NCBI GenBank assembly: GCA_023409735.1
Contig: JAEYRB010000024.1
Location: 1 to 20,404 of the forward strand
Origin: Bacillota bacterium
GTDB lineage: Bacteria > Bacillota > Clostridia > Acetivibrionales > DTU013
Direction: 5' to 3'
Length of the DNA: 20,404 bases
Each line of letters begins with the position of its first letter. Position 1 is the stretch's first letter. Positions 8,786-14,634 of this stretch are shown piece by piece. The notes beneath the pieces are model-generated. The model made no database searches. It was not told where the DNA came from and saw nothing but the letters and a program-made list of their open reading frames with translations. The position numbers and the translations under genes were made by a program.

Positions 8786-9670
8786 TTATCCTTTTACACT
8801 GCCAATAGTCAAGCCTTTTACGAAATATCTCTGTACGACAGGATAAACAAATACTATCGGTCCTGTTGCAATAACAGTCATCGCAAGCTTAAGTGGTTCA
8901 GTCGGAGTTGCAACTTTATCGCTTGCAGGTGAATTACTTAAATTAGATAATGCTTGAGCTCCTGAGATAATTTTATATAGATAATATTGAAGAGAAAACT
9001 TCCGAGGATCCTGTATGAACATAAAAGCAAGGAACCAATCATTCCAATAATTGAGAGCTATAAACAACCCTATTGTGGCTAAAGCAGGCTTTGCCAACGG
9101 TAAAATCAATTCTCTGAATATCAAGAAATCTCCAGCACCGTCAATTTTGGCAGATTCGGTAATAGCCTCTGGTATACTGCTCATAAAGCTTTTCATGACT
9201 ATGATATAGAAAACATTCAACAAAAAGGGTACTAATAGACCAAGAATATTATCGTTGAATTTAAGGTATTTGACACATAATATATACCATGGAACAATCC
9301 CTCCGCTGAATAGGGTTGTAAAGTAGAAAAAAAACGAAAACTTGTTCCTCCATTCAAAATCCTTACGGGTAAGAACATATCCGGTCATCGCCGTAATAAA
9401 CAACCCGACTCCCGAACCTATAATAGTCACAAATATCGTAACTCCATAGGCCCGTAAAATTGCCTCAGGATGATAAAAAGCCACTTTATAAGCATCAAGT
9501 GAAAATTCCCTTGGCAAAAAGCTATAGCCGTATTTTACTATAGAATTCTGGCTTGACAAAGAACCTGATACTACTAAAATCAATGGTAAAATACACAGTA
9601 CGGTCACAATAAGGATAAATATAATAGATATTACTGAAAAAAGAGTCTTGTCATATGATTTAATATTCAT
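8786..9670 (-). CDS. Carbohydrate ABC transporter permease (YtcP/MalG type)
   Basis: A 294-residue inner-membrane permease of the MalG/YtcP group, with six predicted membrane segments beginning at about residues 12-34. The EAA loop that docks the ATPase is clear at about 188-207 (ITESAKIDGAGDFLIFREL). The C terminus ends in the typical QRYFVKGLTIGSVKG. A GAGGAGCGG ribosome site lies just before the ATG. It pairs with the LplB-type permease encoded 36 bases upstream in the same operon, and the binding protein follows. No ATP-binding gene is present, as is usual for this class, which shares an MsmX/UgpC-like ATPase encoded elsewhere. Confidence 0.94.
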   Translation of the reverse strand: MNIKSYDKTLFSVISIIFILIVTVLCILPLILVVSGSLSSQNSIVKYGYSFLPREFSLDAYKVAFYHPEAILRAYGVTIFVTIIGSGVGLFITAMTGYVLTRKDFEWRNKFSFFFYFTTLFSGGIVPWYILCVKYLKFNDNILGLLVPFLLNVFYIIVMKSFMSSIPEAITESAKIDGAGDFLIFRELILPLAKPALATIGLFIALNYWNDWFLAFMFIQDPRKFSLQYYLYKIISGAQALSNLSNSPASDKVATPTEPLKLAMTVIATGPIVFVYPVVQRYFVKGLTIGSVKG

Positions 9671-9706
9671 CTATTTCCGCTCCTCATTTTATAACAAATA
9701 TATCCA

Positions 9707-10627
9707 TCAGAATAGGGCATAATCCTTGTCGACCTTTCGTACTACATAGTTAACAACATTAACTATCAGAAAACATAATACCGACTGAAAAAGCCCTGCC
9801 GCCGATGACATTCCAAACTCTCTTGTCTCAAGTAGCGACCTGGTGACAAATGTGTCGATAACATCTGTTGTATTGTAAACCAGGGAATTTCCTCCTACGA
9901 TCTGATAAAACATACTGAAGTCCCCTCTAAAAATTTGTCCGATTGACAAAAGGACGAGAATAATAATTGTCGGCGTTAACGAAGGAATTGTAATATGGCG
10001 TATTCTGTTAAATATATTGGCCCCGTCAATTTCTGCAGCCTCGTACATCTGAGCATCTATACCCGTAACTGCCGCCAAATAAACAACTGAACCATACCCA
10101 ATATTTTTCCATAGGCAGAAGAAGATGATTATGAATATCCACGCAACAGGATAACTATTCATATTAACTGTTTGCATATTTAGTGTCTTTAATATACCGT
10201 TTGTCAAACCTGTTTCATAGTTAAACAAATTATATACGATTGCCCCTACCACGACCCATGACAAAAAATATGGGAGAAAAGTCAGCGACTGCGTGATTTT
10301 TTTGAAATACTTTCCAGACAGTTCAGCCAACATTATTGCCAGAGTAATCTCAAAGGTATTATTAATAATTATGAATACCAAATTATATAACACAGTGTTC
10401 CTTGTTACCGACAGCAGGTTCCCTGATAAAAACATGAATTTGAAATTTTGCAGACCCACCCATGGACTTCCTAATATTCCCGAGTTATAGTCCAAGCTCT
10501 TAAATGCTATTATTGCACCAAACATCGGGATGTAGCAAAAAACCAGAAAAAACATGACTGCAGGAAGTAACATAAGCAACAGTGTTCTATATTTATACAT
10601 TTTCTCAAAAAAAGCGCTTTTCATCAT
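9707..10627 (-). CDS. Carbohydrate ABC transporter permease (LplB/YteP type)
   Basis: A 306-residue polytopic membrane protein of the LplB/MalF permease group. Hydrophobic segments start at about 13-35 (LLLMLLPAVMFFLVFCYIPM), and PMFGAIIAFKSLDY is a family hallmark of LplB-type permeases. The EAA loop is MYEAAEIDGANIFNRIRHI (about 194-212). Two Met codons open the gene (ATGATG, 10627 and 10624); AAGGTG about 8 bases upstream serves either. It is the first gene of the operon, with a TATAAT box 40 bases before it. Function is import of oligosaccharides together with the YtcP-type permease and the LipO-type lipoprotein. Confidence 0.94.
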   Translation of the reverse strand: MMKSAFFEKMYKYRTLLLMLLPAVMFFLVFCYIPMFGAIIAFKSLDYNSGILGSPWVGLQNFKFMFLSGNLLSVTRNTVLYNLVFIIINNTFEITLAIMLAELSGKYFKKITQSLTFLPYFLSWVVVGAIVYNLFNYETGLTNGILKTLNMQTVNMNSYPVAWIFIIIFFCLWKNIGYGSVVYLAAVTGIDAQMYEAAEIDGANIFNRIRHITIPSLTPTIIILVLLSIGQIFRGDFSMFYQIVGGNSLVYNTTDVIDTFVTRSLLETREFGMSSAAGLFQSVLCFLIVNVVNYVVRKVDKDYALF

Positions 10628-10660
10628 TTTTGTATCACCTTCGTTTATTGATTTATGTTA

Positions 10661-10666
10661 ATTATA
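10661..10666 (-). promoter_or_regulatory. -10 box of the glycan operon promoter
   Basis: TATAAT on the minus strand at 10666-10661 places a start of transcription near 10654, about 27 bases before the first permease codon. At the 17-base distance the -35 region (AATACT) is a poor match to TTGACA. A weak -35 is expected when an activator such as a YesN/AraC-type regulator is needed, which suits the kinase in this window. This is inference from the sequence only. Confidence 0.45.
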
Positions 10667-10765
10667 GCAAGCCGCTGCAGTATAGTATTAGTAAAATCCT
10701 ACGATTACGGGTAATATCTTAAATTCGTTGGTTGATTGAAAAAGTAAAATTCACTTTGTAAGATT

Positions 10766-10821
10766 AAAATCCACCCCCTCTACGAAAATAAAACGATTTT
10801 TTCAAGATAGATGGATTTTTT
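10766..10821 (+). terminator. Imperfect terminator-like hairpin
   Basis: AAAATCCA (10766-10773) can pair with TGGATTTT (10812-10819), with a second inner pairing of GAAAAT (10784-10789) and ATTTTTTC (10796-10803). Six Ts follow on the + strand. It lies between the operon promoter and the IS30 remnant and may be a leftover 3' end of a lost + strand gene. Confidence 0.35.
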
Positions 10822-10867
10822 ATAAAAGTTTACTGGAAGCAAAAAGCTAGTTTTACTATCACAAAAA

Positions 10868-11049
10868 TTATTGCATAGCAAGCATTGTAGTCTTGTCCCC
10901 AAGCACCGCTTTTTTGTTCAATTAAATGATCTCGAGTTTCCTTTGAGATTGTTGTACAATCTTTGCTAAGACTTCATCCAATTTCTTTAAATGATTTACC
11001 TTTCCTCATAAGATAGCAATGTCCTTCTTTATGATAAAGTCATATGTTT
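10868..11049 (-). mobile_element. Decayed IS30-family transposase fragment
   Basis: On the minus strand the N-terminal part of an IS30-type transposase can be read across two frames with stop codons. KHMTL appears near 11049, then after a frame change GKSFKEIG, a stop, SLSKDCTTISKETRDHL, and EQKSGAWGQDYNAC ending near 10868. The GKDCTTISKE...NHL...KSGAYG...FNDC order is typical of the helix-turn-helix region of these transposases in Clostridia. The rest of the gene and the terminal repeats were not found. This is a relic that cannot move. Confidence 0.7.
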
Positions 11050-11171
11050 CGACATCCTCTTTTATATAACAGAAAGACATCGCAATACTAGAATACAGTG
11101 AAAAGCATGTTGGGTATATATGAATATATTCCAGCTGAGGCTAGCCCATCGTGTCCCCGCAGGTATGCCGC

Positions 11172-11210
11172 AAACTGTCTGAGAACTATTTTTCAGGCAG
11201 TTTTTATTTT
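11172..11210 (+). terminator. Intrinsic terminator, orphan
   Basis: AAACTGTCTGA (11172-11182) pairs with TCAGGCAGTTT (11193-11203), one G-U pair, followed by TTTTTATTTT. This is a good + strand terminator, but no gene runs into it. Either a small RNA or the end of a lost gene lies upstream, in about 11050-11170. A 37-codon ORF across it (11107-11220) is not convincing. Confidence 0.6.
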
Positions 11211-11344
11211 CACAACTTGAAAAATTTTGTTTAATTAGTTGAATATATTATATACCAACATTAATTGTAGGTTGTCACACATAAAAATGCATAAAATAAT
11301 TTCGTTTTGGCTTTTCGGACAGTCTGGCCATGAAGTTGGGCTGA

Positions 11345-11390
11345 GGGACATGATAGTCTGACTTGCCTGATAGGCTATCATACTGGTCCC
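11345..11390. repeat. Bulged inverted repeat
   Basis: GGGAC followed by ATGATAG (11345-11356) pairs with CTATCAT (11375-11381) and GTCCC (11386-11390), leaving a 4-base bulge (ACTG) and an 18-base loop. There is no T run after it, so it does not look like a terminator. Confidence 0.5.
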
Positions 11391-11457
11391 ACTCATAGTA
11401 AACCGGCATAAAAAACTTTTTATACGGCTTCATAAGAGTATTTCAGTATGAGCAAGG

Positions 11458-11472
11458 AACGGCAGTGCCGTT
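11458..11472. repeat. Short perfect hairpin
   Basis: AACGGC and GCCGTT are separated by three bases (AGT). It is one of several compact palindromes in this gene-free stretch. Confidence 0.45.
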
Positions 11473-11519
11473 TGTGGAGAAATATATTTTGCTTAAACAA
11501 AATGTTACAATAGTGTAGT

Positions 11520-11538
11520 ATTTCTGCAAAGCAGAAAT
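11520..11538. repeat. Short perfect hairpin
   Basis: ATTTCTGC and GCAGAAAT flank a three-base loop (AAA). There is no T run next to it. Confidence 0.45.
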
Positions 11539-11837
11539 CCATTAATGTTTCCTGCTCCATTTGTATACTGTCGGACAACGCAGTTGGATAGAAGCACCTG
11601 CAATGCCTGTTAGAAAGGACTTCTCAGTTGGATATTAAATTCGCTATGTTAGAGTACTACAGAAGGTGCTTGGAAACATAATCGGAATAAATGGCGCTGC
11701 TGATCCTACCCTGATAACTGATACAAAAACGTGTTAATATTTGTAAAGGTAAAGACCACATCATTGAAAATGTGGGTGGAGTTTAGTTTTACAATTAAGG
11801 GATAATAACGTAAAGCAATGCAATGACCAATAATATC

Positions 11838-11866
11838 TTGACACTCACATGATCATATGATACGCT
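11838..11866 (+). promoter_or_regulatory. Sigma-A-type promoter for the 34-codon ORF
   Basis: A consensus -35 TTGACA (11838-11843) is followed by a 17-base spacer and TACGCT (11861-11866), a partial -10. Transcription would start near 11873, ten bases before an AGGAGG ribosome site. The perfect -35 and spacing make this the best-looking promoter in the window. Confidence 0.6.
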
Positions 11867-11896
11867 TGTTAAAATTTAACTTAGGAGGTCTTCAAA

Positions 11897-12001
11897 GTGG
11901 TTACTTTTAAGCATATGTCCAATATGAATACGGCCCCAATGCGCGGAACCGAAGCCATGTACTGCTACAGTGACGAGTTTAGACCTCTGTACTCAATTTA
12001 A
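11897..12001 (+). CDS. Small 34-residue peptide, unknown
   Basis: A GTG-started ORF of 34 codons lies 9 bases after a strong AGGAGG site (11883-11888), with a sigma-A-like promoter upstream and an intrinsic terminator 30 bases downstream. Together these form a complete transcription unit of about 200 bases. The peptide starts MVTFKHMSNMNTAP and ends in DEFRPLYSI. It has five Met including the start, one Cys, no signal peptide and no membrane segment. No family is recognised. It could be a real small protein or a leader peptide whose translation controls the downstream terminator and the GNAT gene that begins 330 bases later. It could also be the start of a gene lost to decay. Confidence 0.45.
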   Translation: MVTFKHMSNMNTAPMRGTEAMYCYSDEFRPLYSI

Positions 12002-12030
12002 GGAATAGCAATATTTTTTGAACTGATTAT

Positions 12031-12074
12031 AACGGTGTAAGCTCAGAAAACAGTGCTTGCACCGTTTTTATTTT
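12031..12074 (+). terminator. Intrinsic terminator after the 34-codon ORF
   Basis: AACGGTGTAAGC (12031-12042) pairs with GCTTGCACCGTT (12055-12066), one G-U pair, followed by TTTATTTT. It is a strong + strand terminator between the small ORF and the GNAT gene, and thus a possible attenuator. Confidence 0.75.
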
Positions 12075-12091
12075 GTCAGAAAGGATCAGCT

Positions 12092-12151
12092 ATGGGACAT
12101 TTGATCATTATCTGCGCTACCATTTCTCTATCTGTGAGCGTCCCTATATGA
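12092..12151 (+). CDS. Tiny hydrophobic ORF, 19 residues
   Basis: ATG at 12092 is preceded at 6 bases by GAAAGGA (12079-12085), a good ribosome site. The peptide MGHLIIICATISLSVSVPI is nearly all hydrophobic. It lies just after the terminator and before an inverted repeat that precedes the GNAT gene, so it may be a leader peptide. A different frame through the same bases (12073-12216) is open and gives YGTFDHYLRYHF...THHMLDIF, which resembles the tail of a lost protein, so the small ORF may be chance. Confidence 0.25.
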   Translation: MGHLIIICATISLSVSVPI

Positions 12152-12222
12152 TCGGTGCAACACACCATATGCTTGATATTTTCAGGAAAGGCAATTGCGA
12201 TGTAACCTTAAAATAATTTAGG

Positions 12223-12272
12223 TACACGATATATCATGACTTGCTGAATGCTCATCCACAATATATCGTGTA
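12223..12272. repeat. Perfect 12-bp inverted repeat upstream of the GNAT gene
   Basis: TACACGATATAT (12223-12234) and ATATATCGTGTA (12261-12272) flank a 26-base loop. It ends 40 bases before the ribosome site of the next gene. There is no T run, so a regulatory stem, operator or the scar of an element end are all possible. Confidence 0.6.
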
Positions 12273-12327
12273 GCGGAGCTTCAAAAATGGAGCATCGCAA
12301 ATGCCCCCAGAAAGAGGTGAGAAATAT

Positions 12328-12867
12328 ATGGTTATAACAAAACTAACAAAGAAATCCGCTGCTGAACCCCAAATCCGAGCCGTCACAGCCAAGGCATTGA
12401 CTGAATGCCTCGAGGTGATCCATAGGAGCTTTGCCACCGTAGCAGTCGACTTTGGTCTGACACGTGAGAATTGCCCTAAGCATACAAGCTTTATCCCGAT
12501 TGAATACCTGCAGAACCAGCTACAATGGGGTTGGCTATTGTTCGGGCTGTATGATGCAGAGAAAATAATCGGATATATGTCATTATCACATAAGGACGAC
12601 GGAGCATACGAGCTGCATAATCTCGCTGTTCTGCCTGAATATCGTCATAAAGGCTATGGCAGGATGCTGCTTGATCATTCTAAAGAAATTGTACAAAATC
12701 TCGGCGGACAAAAGATAATGATAGGTATAATTGAAGAGAATACAAAGCTCAAAGATTGGTACACTGCAAACGGTTTTGTGCATACCGGCACGAAGAAATT
12801 TGATCACCTGCCATTTACAGTAGGTTTTATGGAATGGTTGAGAGACAAACACGCGCAAATTTGTTGA
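12328..12867 (+). CDS. GNAT-family N-acetyltransferase
   Basis: A 179-residue GNAT fold enzyme that would transfer an acetyl group from acetyl-CoA to an unidentified amine. Motif A, which binds the CoA pyrophosphate, is complete: LHNLAVLPEYRHKGYGRMLL, with the R-x-x-G-x-G/A pattern seen as RHKGYG. Beta-4 and the conserved C-terminal WYTANGFVHTG block follow. An in-frame ATG at 12301 would add nine residues, but AAGAGGTGAG lies 7 bases before the ATG at 12328, so that start is preferred. It is the first of three GNAT genes in a row, all unlike each other in sequence, and sits behind the unusual leader region. Substrate (antibiotic, polyamine, peptide or ribosomal protein) cannot be told from sequence. 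Confidence 0.9.
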   Translation: MVITKLTKKSAAEPQIRAVTAKALTECLEVIHRSFATVAVDFGLTRENCPKHTSFIPIEYLQNQLQWGWLLFGLYDAEKIIGYMSLSHKDDGAYELHNLAVLPEYRHKGYGRMLLDHSKEIVQNLGGQKIMIGIIEENTKLKDWYTANGFVHTGTKKFDHLPFTVGFMEWLRDKHAQIC

Positions 12868-12917
12868 TAAGAATAACAGCATTGCCGCTTTGTTAATAAA
12901 AATAATAGCATTGCCGC
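12861..12917 (+). repeat. Tandem 28-base imperfect repeat
   Basis: TTGTTGATAAGAATAACAGC followed by ATTGCCGC (12861-12888) recurs at 12890-12917 with three base differences. The first copy includes the stop codon of the GNAT gene. The core GCATTGCCG turns up again inside the T-box terminator (about 14467-14475). Confidence 0.8.
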
Positions 12918-12930
12918 CATAGGAGTTAAA

Positions 12931-12959
12931 TTGTCAGTAAACATCTATACAAATAACAG
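12931..12959 (+). promoter_or_regulatory. Possible promoter for the second GNAT gene
   Basis: TTGTCA (12931-12936) is followed after 17 bases by TAACAG (12954-12959). The -35 is near consensus and the -10 is poor. It would give a short leader before the gene at 13003. Confidence 0.3.
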
Positions 12960-13002
12960 GAGTGGCAAATTAAAAGAGTGGCTTTGAAAAGGAGGAACGG
13001 TC

Positions 13003-13557
13003 ATGAAGCACATAGGAACACATGAATTAACAACAGAAAGACTTGTATTGCGGCGGTTTTGCCTAAATGATGCACAAGCAATGTTTGATAACTGGGCAAG
13101 TGACCCTGATGTCACAGAATTTTTAAGATGGCCGGCGCATACAGACATAAGCATTTCACAAGCTGTGCTTGAGGACTGGGTTAAAAGCTATCAATACGAT
13201 GACTTTTACCAATGGGCTATTGTGCCGAAGGATCTTGGTAAGCCTATAGGATGCATTGGTGTGGTAGAAAGAAATGACGATATAAAAATGGTCCATATCG
13301 GATATGCAATAGGTAAAAGGTGGTGGCATAATGGCTATACCAGTGAAGCCCTTGCTGCTTTGATAGAATTTTTCTTTGTAAAGCTAGGTGTTAATCGCAT
13401 TGAATCACAGCATGACCCACATAATCTTAACTCAGGCAAAGTAATGCAAAAATGTGGAATGAAATATGAAGGAACAATGAAGCAAGCTGATTTTAGCAAT
13501 AAGGGAATCGTGGATGCATGTATGTATTCAATTTTAAAGGATGAATGGAACTTGTAA
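13003..13557 (+). CDS. RimJ/RimL-type GNAT acetyltransferase
   Basis: A 184-residue enzyme of the Acetyltransf_3 (RimJ/RimL) group. The N-terminal ELTTERLVLRRF and the DAQAMFDNWASDPDVTEFL helix are standard for this group. The acetyl-CoA site lies around IGYAIGKRWWHNGYTSEALAAL (about 106-127), and the end carries NLNSGKVMQKCGMKYEGTMKQ, the usual NxxSxxxxxKxGF motif. AAAGGAGG lies 8 bases before the ATG. The next gene begins 19 bases after the stop. Such proteins acetylate N-terminal amines of ribosomal proteins, amino acids or small toxic molecules; the target here is unknown. Confidence 0.92.
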   Translation: MKHIGTHELTTERLVLRRFCLNDAQAMFDNWASDPDVTEFLRWPAHTDISISQAVLEDWVKSYQYDDFYQWAIVPKDLGKPIGCIGVVERNDDIKMVHIGYAIGKRWWHNGYTSEALAALIEFFFVKLGVNRIESQHDPHNLNSGKVMQKCGMKYEGTMKQADFSNKGIVDACMYSILKDEWNL

Positions 13558-13576
13558 TAAAGGAGATGGATCAACA

Positions 13577-14131
13577 TTGGACATACAAATCGATATATCA
13601 GGAAAAATTCTAGAAACGGAACGGCTTATTTTGCGTCCGTGGGAAGAAAGTGACCTTGGAGATTTCTACGAATATGCCTCTGTCCCTGGAGTCGGTGAAA
13701 TGGCGGGCTGGAAGCATCATGAATCAATAGAAGCTTCAAAACAAATACTTGATTCTTTCATTGAAAATAAGAATGTTTTTGCTGTCGTACTAAAAGAAAA
13801 TAGTAAGGTAATTGGCTCTCTAGGTCTCCATCCATCATGGGCGAATGATGACCCCGCATATAAAGCTCTAGCTCAAAAAGAAATCGGATATGTTTTGTCA
13901 AAGGCGTATTGGGGCAAAGGCCTGATGCCGGAGGCAGTAAAAAAATTAATACAATTTTGCTTTGAAGCATTAGGTTTGGAAGCGTTGACAATAGGTCATT
14001 TTCAGGCAAATAACCAGTCACGCCGGGTTATTGAAAAATGCGGGTTTCAATTTGTGAAAAGCAGTGAGTATTATGCAAAACACCTTGATAAGACCTTTGA
14101 AGATATGAAGTATATCCTTTTGAAAACGTAA
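13577..14131 (+). CDS. RimJ/RimL-type GNAT acetyltransferase
   Basis: A 184-residue Acetyltransf_3-type enzyme. The beginning ISGKILETERLILRPWEESDLGDFYEYA is typical, the CoA site is EIGYVLSKAYWGKGLMPEAVKKLI, and NQSRRVIEKCGF is the terminal motif. The start is likely TTG at 13577, because AAAGGAG (13559-13565) lies 11 bases before it. An in-frame ATG at 13541 would overlap the previous gene by 17 bases and lacks its own site. It is co-transcribed with the preceding GNAT gene, which it resembles in family but not closely in sequence. A weak promoter and a T-box follow. Target unknown. Confidence 0.9.
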   Translation: MDIQIDISGKILETERLILRPWEESDLGDFYEYASVPGVGEMAGWKHHESIEASKQILDSFIENKNVFAVVLKENSKVIGSLGLHPSWANDDPAYKALAQKEIGYVLSKAYWGKGLMPEAVKKLIQFCFEALGLEALTIGHFQANNQSRRVIEKCGFQFVKSSEYYAKHLDKTFEDMKYILLKT

Positions 14132-14174
14132 AGAGTATTTATACACAGCACAGAGTGAATGCAAATAGATTGAA

Positions 14175-14180
14175 TATAAT
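14175..14180 (+). promoter_or_regulatory. -10 box ahead of the T-box
   Basis: TATAAT at 14175-14180 lies just before the first T-box helix (which begins about 14186). No good -35 is seen at the usual distance, so this is a tentative assignment. Confidence 0.4.
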
Positions 14181-14185
14181 AGATA

Positions 14186-14506
14186 TAAAGGCAATGACGA
14201 GAAAGAGTAGGCAATTATAATTTTTACAGAGAACCCGGGTAGCTGCGAACGGGAAAATGAAAATTGTTGAACATGGTCTCCGAGCCGCGCACCGAGCCAT
14301 TTTATTTTATGGTTAGGCTGCGACGGGGTAGCCCGTAACAGCTATAGAGTTTCGACAGACCATTTCCTGTCTGAACTCGACAAGGCTTGCTATCGTGAGA
14401 AGTAAGCGAATTAGGGTGGTAACGCGAAGCTTGATCAATAAGTCTGCTCTCGTCCCTGAAATAACGGCATTGCCGGAATTTTGGGGGTGAGAGCAGATTT
14501 TGTTTT
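14186..14506 (+). promoter_or_regulatory. T-box riboswitch, methionine-specific
   Basis: All major T-box parts are visible. Stem I opens with GCAATGACGAGAAAGAGTAG and has the apical GCTGCGAACGGG region. A specifier ATG (in GAACATGGTCTCCGAG, about 14268-14283) matches the methionine codon. The T-box itself is AATTAGGGTGGTAACGCG (14409-14426; one base differs from the usual GGTGGTACCGCG). The terminator stem pairs 14443-14456 (containing CGTCCC) with 14484-14497, and TTTTGTTTTG follows. Uncharged tRNA-Met would stabilise the antiterminator and permit readthrough into the synthetase gene. Confidence 0.93.
14443..14506 (+). terminator. T-box terminator
   Basis: A 14-bp stem (two G-U pairs) with TCTGCTCTC and GAGAGCAGA as its core encloses an inner CGGC-ATT-GCCG hairpin, and a T-rich tract follows. 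It is mutually exclusive with the T-box antiterminator. Confidence 0.9.
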
Positions 14507-14634
14507 GAGTGCTATCTAAGCTAGTTAAGAAATGAAAAGAGCGAGTCATTAATATTTGCTTATTAAAATGAATTTTGCTCGCTCACGAGTTTATACTTCA
14601 CATAAACTTCAGAAGTGAAAGGAGAATAAATATT

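Larger units (their letters stand above)
11211..11837. other. Non-coding stretch with several hairpins, no gene recognised
   Basis: No ORF with a ribosome site and a recognisable product was seen on either strand. The stretch holds several inverted repeats (listed separately), a 10-base direct repeat CAGTTGGATA at 11581-11590 and 11625-11634, a long-range pairing AAGCACCT (11592-11599) with AGGTGCTT (11664-11671), and CCACAT/ATGTGG (11756-11761, 11770-11775). It may be a decayed gene region or contain structured RNA; the two cannot be told apart here. Confidence 0.5.

Noticed and set aside
11107..11220. A 37-codon ORF beginning at 11107.
   Set aside because: It has no ribosome site and runs through the T-tailed terminator at 11172-11210, so it is unlikely to be translated.
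11211..11837. A CRISPR array in the hairpin-rich stretch.
   Set aside because: The repeats are short, few and irregularly spaced; no repeat-spacer pattern is present.
12252..12437. A 61-codon minus-strand frame opposite the start of the first GNAT gene.
   Set aside because: It overlaps the coding start and shows no family signature; treated as a chance frame.
14575..14634. An upstream in-frame ATG giving the MetRS a 20-residue extension.
   Set aside because: The extension has no homology pattern and lacks a ribosome site; GAAAGGAG supports the start at 14635.
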